From positions 5,890,001-5,954,000 of the forward strand of contig OY762289.1 of assembly GCA_963665495.1 (NCBI GenBank): DNA of 64,000 nt. The letters run 5' to 3'. Source of the DNA: G963665495 sp963665495 (GTDB taxonomy: Bacteria; Desulfobacterota; Desulfovibrionia; Desulfovibrionales; Desulfovibrionaceae). Shown here piece by piece: positions 17,110-26,560 of the stretch. The translations under genes and the position numbers were made by a program. The notes below the pieces were generated by a model. It searched no databases and had not been told where the DNA came from. It was given only the letters and a program-made list of their open reading frames with translations. Positions within the stretch are counted from its first letter, which is position 1. Every line of letters begins with the position of its first letter.

Positions 17110-18255
17110 ATGAACAGGAAATTAGATGCCGTTATCCTGGCGTCCGGTTTTTTTGGTCGCATGAAAGAATTCAAACCGTTGTATTCGTTTGGAGACGGCA
17201 CACTTATAGAGCATTTTCTCCAGTTGCTTCGACCGCTGGGTTTTCGTGAAATTATCGTCGTAACCGGGCACCAGGCCGACAGGCTCAGGGAACATCTGGA
17301 CGGTACGGGTTGCAGGGTGGTCTACGATGATTTTTTTCATCTGGGATTTTACCGGTCCGTCCAGGCAGGCGTGGCTTCCTTGCGTGGTGATAATGAAGGG
17401 TTTATTCTTCTTCCCGTGGATATCCCCCTGGTACGGCCGGAAACCGTGGTGCAACTGCTGGAGAACTTTTCCACAGGGGATGCGGACGTCCTTTTTCCCT
17501 CTTTCGGGGAGAGCAGAGGATATCCGCCGGTAATTTCGAGCAATCTGAAATCCTATCTGCTGGATTGGCATGGCCAGGGAGCTTTGAAAGGGGCTCTGGA
17601 CGATTTCGCCGTACGCCATCCCAAACGGGTGCAGACGCTGGCTGTTGCGGACGAAGGTGTGCTGTTGAGCATGGATACGGATTCTGATTACCGGAAATTG
17701 CGGCAGCGTCTGGCGCGCCAGGGCTTGCCCACCTTGCGCGAGTGCCAGGAGATACTGCACCTGGCGAAAACCCCCCAATGGGCTACAAGGCACGGCCAGG
17801 TCGTTGCAGCGGTGGCTCTGGGGATCGGCAAGGCCATGAATGTCGGTCGCAATGGCAATTCCCTCGACCTTGAGCAGATCGAGCGGGCCGCATTGGTGCA
17901 TGATCTGGCAAAAGGCTTGCCCAGACACGAGATGGAAGGCGGCCGTATTTTGCTGAAAATGGGTTTTAATCAAATCGCGAATATTGTCGCGGCCCATGAA
18001 GATCTTTTACTTTCCGACACGGCTCCCATCAGCGAGTGGGAAGTTGTCTACATGGCCAACAAACTGATAAATGGTATTAATCCTGTGACGTTGGATGAAT
18101 ATTTTCAGGAAATGCTGGAACGCTATCCTGATGACGAAAACGCCCGGGGACAGCTTGTTTCACGGATGGAGAACGCCCGGATCGTGCAAAAGCGCATTGA
18201 ATCTGAAATTGGTTTTTCCTTATACGATCTGGTGGCAAACATTCTGGAAAATTAA
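17110..18255 (+). CDS. MobA/MocA-like nucleotidyltransferase fused to an HD domain (AOR-linked copy)
   Basis: The 381-residue protein has an N-terminal molybdopterin nucleotidyltransferase fold (VILASGFFGRMKEFKPL, PVDIPLVRPETVV) and a C-terminal HD hydrolase domain (about 225-381; RHGQVVAAV, LVHDLAKG). It parallels the DVU_1551-family protein at 45568-46716. The P-loop differs from the usual LAGGxSxRMG: it has FFGRMKEF, lacking the Gly after Met. It lies between two AOR genes, so a role in preparing a pterin cofactor for AOR is a reasonable guess. AOR itself uses bis-molybdopterin without a nucleotide, which makes the function open. Confidence 0.8.
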   Translation: MNRKLDAVILASGFFGRMKEFKPLYSFGDGTLIEHFLQLLRPLGFREIIVVTGHQADRLREHLDGTGCRVVYDDFFHLGFYRSVQAGVASLRGDNEGFILLPVDIPLVRPETVVQLLENFSTGDADVLFPSFGESRGYPPVISSNLKSYLLDWHGQGALKGALDDFAVRHPKRVQTLAVADEGVLLSMDTDSDYRKLRQRLARQGLPTLRECQEILHLAKTPQWATRHGQVVAAVALGIGKAMNVGRNGNSLDLEQIERAALVHDLAKGLPRHEMEGGRILLKMGFNQIANIVAAHEDLLLSDTAPISEWEVVYMANKLINGINPVTLDEYFQEMLERYPDDENARGQLVSRMENARIVQKRIESEIGFSLYDLVANILEN

Positions 18256-18351
18256 TGCTGGAAATTTTTTTGGTTCACGGTTCGGTTGCAGGTTCCGCAG
18301 AGGAACTCACGGGGGGCATACACCAATACTTGATGGCCCAGGGAGGTGTCC

Positions 18352-19920
18352 GTGGATAGAATTGTCCGAGTAGATGTCGGTGGCGAACAAGGGCCTGTAG
18401 CGATTTTTGAACCCATTGGAAAATATACGGGTTTTGGCGGACGTGCGATGACTTCGGCGATTATTTGCGGTGAAGTTCCCCCGGATTGCCATCCGCTTGG
18501 TCCTGAAAACAAGCTTGTGATCGCTCCCGGTTTGATGAGCGGATCCGCGGCCACCACATCAAGCCGCTTGTCGGTGGGCTGCAAGAGTCCCCTGACCGGA
18601 ACCATCGCCACGGCGAGTACCAGCGGCCAGGCGGCAGGTTTCCTGGGGCGTCTGGATATCGCCGCCATTGTTCTTGAAGGAGAGCCAAAGGACGATAAAC
18701 TGCGCGTTGTGTATATCGACAAGGATGGCGTGAGCATAAAAGAGGCGGACAACCTCCATTCGCTTCCCAATTACGCGGCCTGCGACTCATTGCGGCATGA
18801 GTACGGGGACAATGTGGCCATTCTTTCCATAGGAACCGCCGGGGAAATGGGGCTTGCCAATTCCACCATCGCGGTTTCGGATTCGCTGGGTCAGCCCACG
18901 CGCCATGCGAGCCATGGAGGAGTGGGGGCTGTAATGGGTTCGAAAGGCATCAAAGCCATCGTTCTCAACGCGGAAGCAACGGATACGCGTATGCCCCTGG
19001 CGTCGGAAGTGTTTACGGAAGCACATAAAAAGCTTGCCAATGATTTGAAATTGCATATTGCTACGCGTCATGACGCTTTATCCGACCGCGCGAGTCTGCT
19101 GAGCGAGAACGCCATTCAGGCTCTGCTGGAAGGGGAGTGCGGGCTGATGAATCTCTCAACCCGCGGATGCCAGAGCGGGTGCGTCATCAAATGCTCCGGA
19201 TTCCTGAGCGGAAACGGTTGCAATTGCGAATATCTGGTCACGGCCTGGGCATTGTGCGGAATTACCGACATGAGTTCCGCCTCCAAGCTGGACTATTTAA
19301 GTGACGACTACGGCTTCGACTCCATAGAAATGGGGCTGGCCATCGGCCTGGCCATGGAAGTCGGCGTGATTCCTTATGGCGATGTGGAGGGCGCGGTCAA
19401 ATTGATAACCATGGCCGGAAAGGGCAAGCCCCTTGGACGGATCGTGGGCAGCGGCGTGGAAATTGTGGCCAAATGCTACGGCATCGAAAGCTCGGCCATG
19501 ATCAAAAGCCAGGCCATCAGGGCCTACGGACTGCATACGCGTGCAAAGCTGAACGTGAAGCAGGATCTGGTGAGCCGGGCCGTGGACCACACCACGGGCT
19601 ACGCCACAGCCCTGAAAGTGCTGACGGCGGACTGTCCTTATCCCTCGCTGGATCCCGAATTGCTCAAGGATCTGCCGGGAAATCTCGATACCGTACTCGC
19701 CGCCATGGACGCGACAGGATTTTGCCTGTTTGTGGCTTTTGCCCTGTTTGATCATCCGGAAACCTTCGAGGCCATGATAGGCACCATTAACGGCCTGTAC
19801 GATCTGAATCTGGACATCGACGACATGATCAAACTGGGCCAGCGTACGCTTTCTCTGGAGAATGATTTCGACAAGAAGACCATCATGGGGAACCAGAAGC
19901 ACAGTTTTTGGAGATTTTAG
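18352..19920 (+). CDS. aor: Aldehyde ferredoxin oxidoreductase (tungsten)
   Basis: The 522-residue protein is a complete AOR-family enzyme that oxidises aldehydes to acids with ferredoxin as acceptor. It keeps the pterin-binding N-terminus (YTGFGGRAMTSAIICGE, HPLGPENKLVIAPGL) and the cluster ligands GCQSGCVIKC plus the distal FCLFVAF. I chose the GTG giving MDRIVRVDV, which sits five bases after GGGAGG; a GTG six bases upstream overlaps that site. It would remove aldehyde made by Adh and feed ferredoxin electrons to HdrA. It is shorter than the archaeal enzymes (about 605). Confidence 0.88.
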   Translation: MDRIVRVDVGGEQGPVAIFEPIGKYTGFGGRAMTSAIICGEVPPDCHPLGPENKLVIAPGLMSGSAATTSSRLSVGCKSPLTGTIATASTSGQAAGFLGRLDIAAIVLEGEPKDDKLRVVYIDKDGVSIKEADNLHSLPNYAACDSLRHEYGDNVAILSIGTAGEMGLANSTIAVSDSLGQPTRHASHGGVGAVMGSKGIKAIVLNAEATDTRMPLASEVFTEAHKKLANDLKLHIATRHDALSDRASLLSENAIQALLEGECGLMNLSTRGCQSGCVIKCSGFLSGNGCNCEYLVTAWALCGITDMSSASKLDYLSDDYGFDSIEMGLAIGLAMEVGVIPYGDVEGAVKLITMAGKGKPLGRIVGSGVEIVAKCYGIESSAMIKSQAIRAYGLHTRAKLNVKQDLVSRAVDHTTGYATALKVLTADCPYPSLDPELLKDLPGNLDTVLAAMDATGFCLFVAFALFDHPETFEAMIGTINGLYDLNLDIDDMIKLGQRTLSLENDFDKKTIMGNQKHSFWRF

Positions 19921-19952
19921 AGCTCCTTAACCTTGAAAAGGTTTGGAAGCTC
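19920..19952 (+). terminator. Possible terminator hairpin after aor
   Basis: An imperfect inverted repeat (12 of 15 positions pair, loop about 3-4 nt) starts at the stop codon of the second AOR and is followed only by a loose T-rich stretch. Termination is likely but weak. Confidence 0.4.
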
Positions 19953-20126
19953 AGATGTATTCTTTTGAAATAACAGAAGAAGTTTTTGTGAAGAGCCTTG
20001 TTACAAGGTGAAAATGCGCTAAACTTGTCGGTATGCAGGTGTCAGCGATGGCAGACCGGACCTGCCGTAGCCGGGCACCGAGCAAGACAGGTGATATATA
20101 ACCTTTTGAAATAAAGGGAAAAGCTC

Positions 20127-20996
20127 ATGATTTACATGCCTCAAGCCACTATGCCAATAGGCTATTCCATGCCTCACGGTCCCTTCAGCTCAGGGGGGGG
20201 CGAGCTTTCCGATGAATTTTTCGGGCCGTCCAGGTTCAGGGCGCAGCATCCTGCAACCTATCTGGTGTCCGACCTTTTCGTGGCATCCTACATGGGGTCG
20301 TCCGCCCATGTGGCCCACAAGCCGCTGCGGACGCTTTCTCCGCGGAAAAACGTCTATTTCACGGGCCGGGTGTTTGACCAGTGGGATCTGGATGTACTGA
20401 CCTATTGCACCATACACACCTCCAGCAAGCAGGGGAATTCCCAGCCGTTGCGCGTGAACGTGGGCGATCTGCTGCATTCCGTGGGGCTCAGAAAAGATAG
20501 AAACAACCGCGAGCGTCTGTTCCAGAGCCTGGCCCGGCTGCATGAAGGTCAGTTAGAAATTGTGGGTTCCCGCTACAGATATATGACCAGGCTGGTGGAC
20601 CGCGTACTGCTGGATGAAAAACATCAGTATTGCCTGGTGGGGGTGAACAGCGACGTCATCGGTTCCATTCGCCAGAGCAAACGTATGGAAGCCGAATTTC
20701 GGGACAGGCTTCGTCTGGGGCGCAACGGCCTGGCCAAATGGCTGTACGGCGCTTTGCTGGTGTTCAAAGGCGGTTTCGAGGCCGATCTCAATTGCTTGAG
20801 GCGGTTGTGCGGAACGTCTTCCAAGACCATCAATTCGTTCAGCATTGCCATGGAAAAAGCGCTGAATCTTCTGAAAGAGGAAAGTATCATTCTGGAATCT
20901 TCGCTGGAAGGTGAGCGGGTCAAGCTCATCGCGCATCCCGCGCAGATGTCCAACGCTTCCTGCGGCTTTTTTCATATGGATGAATTTGCATCATAA
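20127..20996 (+). CDS. TrfA-like replication-initiator domain protein
   Basis: The 289-residue protein resembles plasmid replication initiators of the TrfA type, with paired winged-helix regions (VFDQWDLDVLTYCTIHT to LLHSVGLRKDRNNRERLFQSLARLHE; then RNGLAKWLYGALLVFKGGFEADLNCLRRLCGTSSKTINSFSIAMEKALNLL). It sits among metabolic genes with no iterons or partition genes nearby, so it is more likely a chromosomal relative, perhaps a DNA-binding regulator. The identification is by sequence style, not by search. Confidence 0.5.
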   Translation: MIYMPQATMPIGYSMPHGPFSSGGGELSDEFFGPSRFRAQHPATYLVSDLFVASYMGSSAHVAHKPLRTLSPRKNVYFTGRVFDQWDLDVLTYCTIHTSSKQGNSQPLRVNVGDLLHSVGLRKDRNNRERLFQSLARLHEGQLEIVGSRYRYMTRLVDRVLLDEKHQYCLVGVNSDVIGSIRQSKRMEAEFRDRLRLGRNGLAKWLYGALLVFKGGFEADLNCLRRLCGTSSKTINSFSIAMEKALNLLKEESIILESSLEGERVKLIAHPAQMSNASCGFFHMDEFAS

Positions 20997-21041
20997 CAGC
21001 TGGTATTTCTCCTGCCGCAAAGCAGGTATGAGAAGGTACGT

Positions 21042-22628
21042 ATGACGTCGCAAACGCGGTACACTACACAAGTTTTGATCATTGGCTCGGGGATAGCCGG
21101 GGCCACATGCGCTCTGCGAGTCGCAGCGCAGGGGCACCAGGTTATCCTTATAAATGCGGGAGAAACGTTGGGCGACGGTAATACGGCCTACGCCCAGGGA
21201 GGTATTGTCTACACAGGGCCTGACGATTCTCCCGCACTTCTTGAACGCGACGTTCTCACAGCGGGCTGGAAACACAACTACAACAGCGCAGTCAGGCACC
21301 TGGCGCGTACGGGCCCGGAAACCGTCCGCTCGGTGCTGATCGACCGGCTGCAGATTCCTTTTGCGAAAAAATCGCCTACGGAATTCGACCTGACCCGCGA
21401 AGGCGGACACAGTACCTACCGCGTGCTGTACTGCGCCGACTATACCGGACGCGCCATCATGGAAGGCCTGGCCGAGGCCGTGAAAAAAGATCCCAACATC
21501 CGCGTCCTGCACAGCCGTACGGCCGTGGATCTGATCACCAGTATGCACCACACGTGCAAGATGACTTTTCGTTACCAGCGGGTGAACAAATGCCTCGGGG
21601 CCTATGTGTATAACGACGCCAACAAGACCGTGGAAACCATTCTGGCGGATTATACCGTACTGGCCACCGGCGGAGTCGGACGTATCTTTCTGCACTCCAC
21701 CAACTCCGAATGCTGCGTGGGGTCCGCGCTGGCCATGGCGCACCGCGCCGGTGTGAATCTCATGAATGTGGAGTACGTGCAGTTTCACCCGACGACGTTG
21801 TTTTACCGCAGCAAACGCCGTTTTCTGATTACCGAAGCCATGCGCGGTGAAGGCGCGCATCTGCTCAATAACCGCGGCGAACGGTTCATGCCGAAATACG
21901 ACTCGCGGGCGGAGCTGGCCCCGCGCGATGTGGTTTCCCGAGCCATTGTGGACGAGCTGCACAAAACCGGCGAGGATTGCGCCTATCTGGATTGCCGGGC
22001 CATTCCGCACGACATTCCCACACGCTTTCCGACAATTTACAAACGCTGCCTGGAAATCGGCCTGGATATCACCAAGGAACCGATCCCGGTTGTTCCGGCT
22101 GCCCATTACCACTGCGGCGGCATTCTTTGCGACGTCAACGGCCGCACCAATCTGGAGCGTCTGTTCGCGGTGGGCGAATGCAGCTGCACCGGTCTGCACG
22201 GCGCCAACCGCCTGGCCAGCACCTCCCTGCTGGAAGGATTGGTCTGGGGCGACAAGGCCGGCTCCTACATCGGCAGCAAACTTTCGCAACGGGCCTCCGT
22301 GGACAAACGGTTGTTCGCATCCATTCCGGACTGGGTGCACCCCGGAGAGGCGCATAACGAGGATCCGGCCCTGATCGCGCAGGACTGGGCCACCATCCGT
22401 TCGACCATGTGGAATTATGCGGGCATTACGCGTACGGAGCAGCGGCTCAAGCGAGCCAGTGCGGATCTGGGCAGCCTCATCGAACATCTCTCGCAGTTTT
22501 ATAAACGGACGCCGTTGTCCAAGCCCATAGTCGACCTGTTCCACGGCTGTTATGCCGCCCATATCGTCACGTTTTCCGCGCTGCGTAACAAGCAGAGCGT
22601 AGGGTGTCACTATTTGCAAGAAGATTAG
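21042..22628 (+). CDS. nadB: L-aspartate oxidase-type flavoprotein
   Basis: The 528-residue flavoprotein oxidises L-aspartate to iminoaspartate in de novo NAD synthesis. It has the FAD motif VLIIGSGIAGATCAL near the start, TAYAQGGI, EGGHSTYRV, the active-site region QFHPTTLFY and MRGEGAHLLNNRGERFM, and the C-terminal HGANRLASTSLLEGLVWG. Length is normal. nadA and nadC are not in this window. Its place between AOR and a second alcohol dehydrogenase could mean coupling of NAD supply to alcohol oxidation, or simple chance. Confidence 0.88.
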   Translation: MTSQTRYTTQVLIIGSGIAGATCALRVAAQGHQVILINAGETLGDGNTAYAQGGIVYTGPDDSPALLERDVLTAGWKHNYNSAVRHLARTGPETVRSVLIDRLQIPFAKKSPTEFDLTREGGHSTYRVLYCADYTGRAIMEGLAEAVKKDPNIRVLHSRTAVDLITSMHHTCKMTFRYQRVNKCLGAYVYNDANKTVETILADYTVLATGGVGRIFLHSTNSECCVGSALAMAHRAGVNLMNVEYVQFHPTTLFYRSKRRFLITEAMRGEGAHLLNNRGERFMPKYDSRAELAPRDVVSRAIVDELHKTGEDCAYLDCRAIPHDIPTRFPTIYKRCLEIGLDITKEPIPVVPAAHYHCGGILCDVNGRTNLERLFAVGECSCTGLHGANRLASTSLLEGLVWGDKAGSYIGSKLSQRASVDKRLFASIPDWVHPGEAHNEDPALIAQDWATIRSTMWNYAGITRTEQRLKRASADLGSLIEHLSQFYKRTPLSKPIVDLFHGCYAAHIVTFSALRNKQSVGCHYLQED

Positions 22629-22739
22629 GACTATGTAACTATAGATTTTTATAGGGACTGGAATAGATACGAAAGGAGTTCGTTCAGGTATTGGATAACA
22701 GGATGATTTTGTGGAAGTAATCAGAGCAGCTTGTGTTTT

Positions 22740-22759
22740 AGGCACTGGATGATGTGCCT
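22740..22759. repeat. Short inverted repeat AGGCAC-N8-GTGCCT
   Basis: A perfect 6-bp inverted repeat lies 106 bp before the second alcohol dehydrogenase gene. It may be an operator half-site pair or a weak hairpin after nadB. No T-run follows. Confidence 0.3.
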
Positions 22760-22864
22760 GAAAACAAACTGCCGCAGGTGGTTCCTGCAAGTAAAACGTA
22801 TTGTCGTTGTAACGCGAAACACCCATTTGCACGGTTCGCGGGGAGATAAGGAGAAAGGCCGGAT

Positions 22865-24007
22865 ATGTTGACAACAAAATTCGCTATACCCGATATCATT
22901 TTCGGATACGGGAGTATCAAACATCTGGCGCCTTGCGCGCGGCGTGTGGGCGCCGACCGGATTTTTTTTGTCAGCGACAAGGGCTTGGAGAACTCCGGCT
23001 GGGTGGACCGCGTCAAAGATATTCTCGACAGGGACAAACTCGAGTGTGTTTATTACAACAACGTTGTCTCCAATCCGCGTGATTACCAGGTGCATGAAGG
23101 CGCCCGGATCTACCTGGAAGAAGGCTGCGACGTGATCATCTGCCTCGGCGGCGGCAGTCCCATGGACACCGCCAAGGGCATCGGCATTATCGTCGGCAAC
23201 GGCGGCCACATCCGGGATTACGAAGGCGCCAACAAGGTCATCCGTCCGCTGCCGCCCATGATTTTCATGCCCAGTACGGCGGGAAGCGGCTCCGATACCA
23301 CGCAGTTCTGCATTATTACGGATGTGGAACGCGAAGTGAAAATGTCCATCATCAGTCGTTCGCTGGTTCCCAATATTTCCATTATCGACCCGAGCATCCT
23401 GATCACCAAGAGCGAAAGTCTGATCATTGCCTCGGCCATCGACGCCCTGGCTCACGCCGTCGAGTCCTATGTCTCCAGGTTGTCGTCCCCTTTTACCGAA
23501 ATCCACACCTTGCGGGCCGTGGAACTGATCGTCGACAACATCAAGCCCGCCGTGCTCGACCGCGACCTGAAGGCGCTGGAGCAGCTCTCCATCGCCAGCA
23601 CCTCGGCCGGAATGGCCTTCAGCAACGCCGGCCTGGGCATTCTGCACGGCCTGGCCCACTCACTGGGCGGCATTTACGACGTGCTGCACGGGCTCGTGCA
23701 TCCGACGCTGTTGCCCGAGGTCATGCGCTTCAATCTGCCTGCCTGTCCCAAGCGCATGGGAACCATCGGCCGTATCGTGGAAGGCAACCGGGTCTGCTCG
23801 GATGAAAAGGCCGCGTTGTTCGGCATAGAAAAACTGGAAAGGCTGTTTGATGATCTGGGAGTGAATACGCGCCTGCGCGAGCTGGTGCCGGATCAGAGCA
23901 AACTCAAAACTATCTGTCAGGTGGCCACCCTGGACGCCTGTCATGTGACTAACCCTCGTTACGCCAGTTGGGAAGACCTGCTGTCCATTTGTGAGAAGGC
24001 CTGGTAA
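22865..24007 (+). CDS. Iron-containing alcohol dehydrogenase, second copy
   Basis: The 380-residue protein is of the same Fe-dependent family as adh but divergent. It shows ICLGGGSPMDTAKGIGIIVGNGG, the metal-site regions AIDALAHAVESYVS and GILHGLAHSLGGIYDVLHG, and the C-terminal THVTNPRY-like ending (CHVTNPRYA). The substrate may be a different alcohol or diol. It overlaps the histidine kinase gene by one base (TAATG), so enzyme and sensor are co-expressed, which hints that the two-component system senses or controls alcohol metabolism. Confidence 0.9.
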   Translation: MLTTKFAIPDIIFGYGSIKHLAPCARRVGADRIFFVSDKGLENSGWVDRVKDILDRDKLECVYYNNVVSNPRDYQVHEGARIYLEEGCDVIICLGGGSPMDTAKGIGIIVGNGGHIRDYEGANKVIRPLPPMIFMPSTAGSGSDTTQFCIITDVEREVKMSIISRSLVPNISIIDPSILITKSESLIIASAIDALAHAVESYVSRLSSPFTEIHTLRAVELIVDNIKPAVLDRDLKALEQLSIASTSAGMAFSNAGLGILHGLAHSLGGIYDVLHGLVHPTLLPEVMRFNLPACPKRMGTIGRIVEGNRVCSDEKAALFGIEKLERLFDDLGVNTRLRELVPDQSKLKTICQVATLDACHVTNPRYASWEDLLSICEKAW

Positions 24008-25215
24008 TGCGTCCGTCCACCAATCTACAGGATCTCATCGGCATCGAGCACACCAAGCTCGACTTCTATCAGGAGTTGAAGCTGAAGCTCGAGGAGCTGG
24101 AGATCGCCAACATGGAATCCGAAAACCATCGCCGCGAAATCGCCGCCATTCTTGACGGCATCACGGACGTGATGATGGTGCTTTCGGAAGATATGCGTAT
24201 CATTTCCGTGAACCATGTGTTCCGGGAGTTGTTTGAAGATACCAATCCCATGGGGAAATACTGCTACAAACTTTTCCGGCACACCAATTCGCCTTGTCCC
24301 GAATGTCCGGCCTTCAAGTCCATGTCGCTCAACGCCGTGTGCAAGGAAACCGCGATTTTCCGTATCAAAGGCCGGAACATGCAGTTCGAGATGGTGGCCT
24401 CGCCCATCAAGGTGCAGGGGCTGCCGCAGCACAGGGTGCTGATTTTCAAACGGGATGTGACTCTGGAAAAAGAATACCAGGCCAAGTATTATCACAATGA
24501 AAAAATGGCCACCGTGGGCGTGCTGGCCACGGGCGTGGCACACGAAGTCAATAACCCGCTCATGGCCATTTCCGGCTATGCGGAGGGCATCCAGCGCCGG
24601 CTTTCAAAAATCGGCAAGAATGTTCCGGAAGAAGTCATCAAGGAATTTCGGGAGTATACCGGAACCATACTGCAGGAATGCAACCGTTGCAGGGACATCG
24701 TTCAGGTCCTGCTCAATTTCGGACACCCCATCCCTGCGACCTTGTCGCCCACATCCGTCAATGACGTTGTGGACGATACGCTCAAGTTGCTTCATTACCA
24801 TCTGAAAAAAAACCAACGTACCAAAGTGGAAGTGGATTTGGATAAGAATTTGCCTCACATATACAGTAACGGACAGCAGTTGAAACAGGTTTTTCTGAAT
24901 CTGCTGACCAACGCGTCGGACGCCCTGGAAGGCAAGGACGGTATTATTCGTCTGAAAACATACAAGCGGAAGAGTTCCGGCGTATGCATTGAAGTCTCTG
25001 ATACGGGTTGCGGCATTCCTGTGGAAAACATGGATAAACTGTTTGATCCGTTTTTTACGACCAAACCCATGGGCAAAGGCATAGGAATAGGCCTCTCGAC
25101 CTGCTATAATATTCTCAAGGAACTTAAAGGGGACATCAGGGTAAAAAGTGAAATGGGCAAAGGCGCCCGCTTCATCGTGACATTGCCTACGAGCGAGGAG
25201 AGCATCAATGGCTAA
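24007..25215 (+). CDS. PAS-domain sensor histidine kinase
   Basis: The 402-residue kinase has a short coiled N-terminus (about 15-45), a PAS domain (about 46-155) containing the SPCPECPAF cysteine pair, a HisKA domain with HEVNNPL (phosphorylated His near 179) and a HATPase domain with NLLTNASDAL, DTGCGIP and GKGIGIGLSTC. No transmembrane segments are seen, so it should sense an internal signal such as redox state or a metabolite. Its end overlaps the regulator gene by 8 bp, making it the cognate kinase. Confidence 0.94.
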   Translation: MRPSTNLQDLIGIEHTKLDFYQELKLKLEELEIANMESENHRREIAAILDGITDVMMVLSEDMRIISVNHVFRELFEDTNPMGKYCYKLFRHTNSPCPECPAFKSMSLNAVCKETAIFRIKGRNMQFEMVASPIKVQGLPQHRVLIFKRDVTLEKEYQAKYYHNEKMATVGVLATGVAHEVNNPLMAISGYAEGIQRRLSKIGKNVPEEVIKEFREYTGTILQECNRCRDIVQVLLNFGHPIPATLSPTSVNDVVDDTLKLLHYHLKKNQRTKVEVDLDKNLPHIYSNGQQLKQVFLNLLTNASDALEGKDGIIRLKTYKRKSSGVCIEVSDTGCGIPVENMDKLFDPFFTTKPMGKGIGIGLSTCYNILKELKGDIRVKSEMGKGARFIVTLPTSEESING

Positions 25216-26560
25216 CCCGTACGCAGTTCTTGTCGTGGATGATGAAGATCCGATACTCAGGCTTCTGGAAAAAGAACTCGCCTCCGAGGACCGTGTCGTG
25301 GATACGGCCGTGGATGCGAAACAGGCGCTGAAAAAGATCGAGAATACCCTGTATGATGTCATAGTGCTGGATATTCGCCTGCCCGACGCCGACGGACTGG
25401 AGCTGTTCACCGAACTCAAGTCGCGCGTGCCGGATGTGGAAGTGGTGTTGATCACCGGACACGGCAACATTGACGACGCCGTGGAAGCCATGCGTCTGGG
25501 CGCCTACGATTACATCGCCAAGCCCTTCAAGCTGGACCGACTGGAACTGGTCATCGACCGGGCGTATCAGCGCGTTTGTCTGCAACGTGCCAACCGGGGC
25601 TTCAGACATTCGCAGGAAGACGCCCATCAGAACAAACAGATCGTGGGCAAATCAGCCGCCATCAAGCATATCCAGTACCTGGCCTCCAAGGTTTCCCCCA
25701 CGGAGGTTCCCGTGCTGATCACCGGTGAAAGCGGCGCGGGCAAGGATGTTCTGGCCCGCTACATTCATTCGCTCAGTCCGCGTTCCGAACAGCCCATGAT
25801 CATCAAAAACTGCGCCATGCTGGAACGCGAACTGGTCCGCAGCGAATTGTTCGGCCACAAGAAAGGCTCGTTCACGGGCGCTTCCGAAGGGCGCGAAGGG
25901 TTGATGGCTTTGGCCCACAAGGGCACCCTGTTTCTGGATGAAATCGGCGACCTGCCGGAGGACGTCCAGGCCTCGCTGCTGCGCGTGCTCGAAAGCCAGA
26001 CCTACCGGCGCGTGGGAGAGAACGAGGAACGCAAGGTGGACATCCGCTTTTTGTTCGCCACCAACCGCAATCTGCACCAGGAAGTGGAGGACGGCCGTTT
26101 CAATGAAGCCCTGTACCACCGCATCAACGTGTTCAACATTTATATTCCGCCTCTGAAAGAGCGTAAGGAAGACATTCCTTTGCTGGTCGAGCATTTCCTG
26201 GGGCAGTTCTGCCCCATGCACGACCATTGCGCCATCGCGGACAAGGCCTTGCAATGCCTGCTGCGTTATGACTGGCCGGGCAATATCCGCGAACTGCGCA
26301 ACGTCATCGAGCGTTCGCTGATTCTTTCGGAAAACGGCGTCATCACCGTCCAGACCCTGCCCAGGGAGCTGGTGGAAATGAAGTCGGCCGATGATGACGA
26401 CGAAGATTCCCCGCTTTCCCTGGATCTGGTCGAGCGGGACCACATCGCCAAGGTGCTGGCCTTTTTCGACGGCAACCGGCAGCGGGCCGCCCAGGCCCTG
26501 GGCATCGGTCGCAAAACCCTGTACCGCAAGATTCAGAAACATAATATTCTGGATAATTAG
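25208..26560 (+). CDS. NtrC-family sigma-54-dependent response regulator
   Basis: The 450-residue regulator has a receiver domain (VLVVDDEDPIL; phosphoacceptor in VLDIRLPDADG), an AAA+ sigma-54 activator domain with Walker A GESGAGKD and Walker B GTLFLDEIGDLP, and a Fis-type HTH (RQRAAQALGIGRKTLYRKIQKH). The sigma-54-contacting loop reads GSFTGA instead of GAFTGA, a known tolerated variant. It is the best local candidate for the protein that binds the shared elements at 5764-5808 and 33418-33462. Confidence 0.95.
   Translation: MANPYAVLVVDDEDPILRLLEKELASEDRVVDTAVDAKQALKKIENTLYDVIVLDIRLPDADGLELFTELKSRVPDVEVVLITGHGNIDDAVEAMRLGAYDYIAKPFKLDRLELVIDRAYQRVCLQRANRGFRHSQEDAHQNKQIVGKSAAIKHIQYLASKVSPTEVPVLITGESGAGKDVLARYIHSLSPRSEQPMIIKNCAMLERELVRSELFGHKKGSFTGASEGREGLMALAHKGTLFLDEIGDLPEDVQASLLRVLESQTYRRVGENEERKVDIRFLFATNRNLHQEVEDGRFNEALYHRINVFNIYIPPLKERKEDIPLLVEHFLGQFCPMHDHCAIADKALQCLLRYDWPGNIRELRNVIERSLILSENGVITVQTLPRELVEMKSADDDDEDSPLSLDLVERDHIAKVLAFFDGNRQRAAQALGIGRKTLYRKIQKHNILDN

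Noticed and set aside
20127..20996. Integrated plasmid or origin of replication
   Set aside because: No iterons, partition genes, mobilisation genes or direct-repeat borders are seen around the TrfA-like gene.
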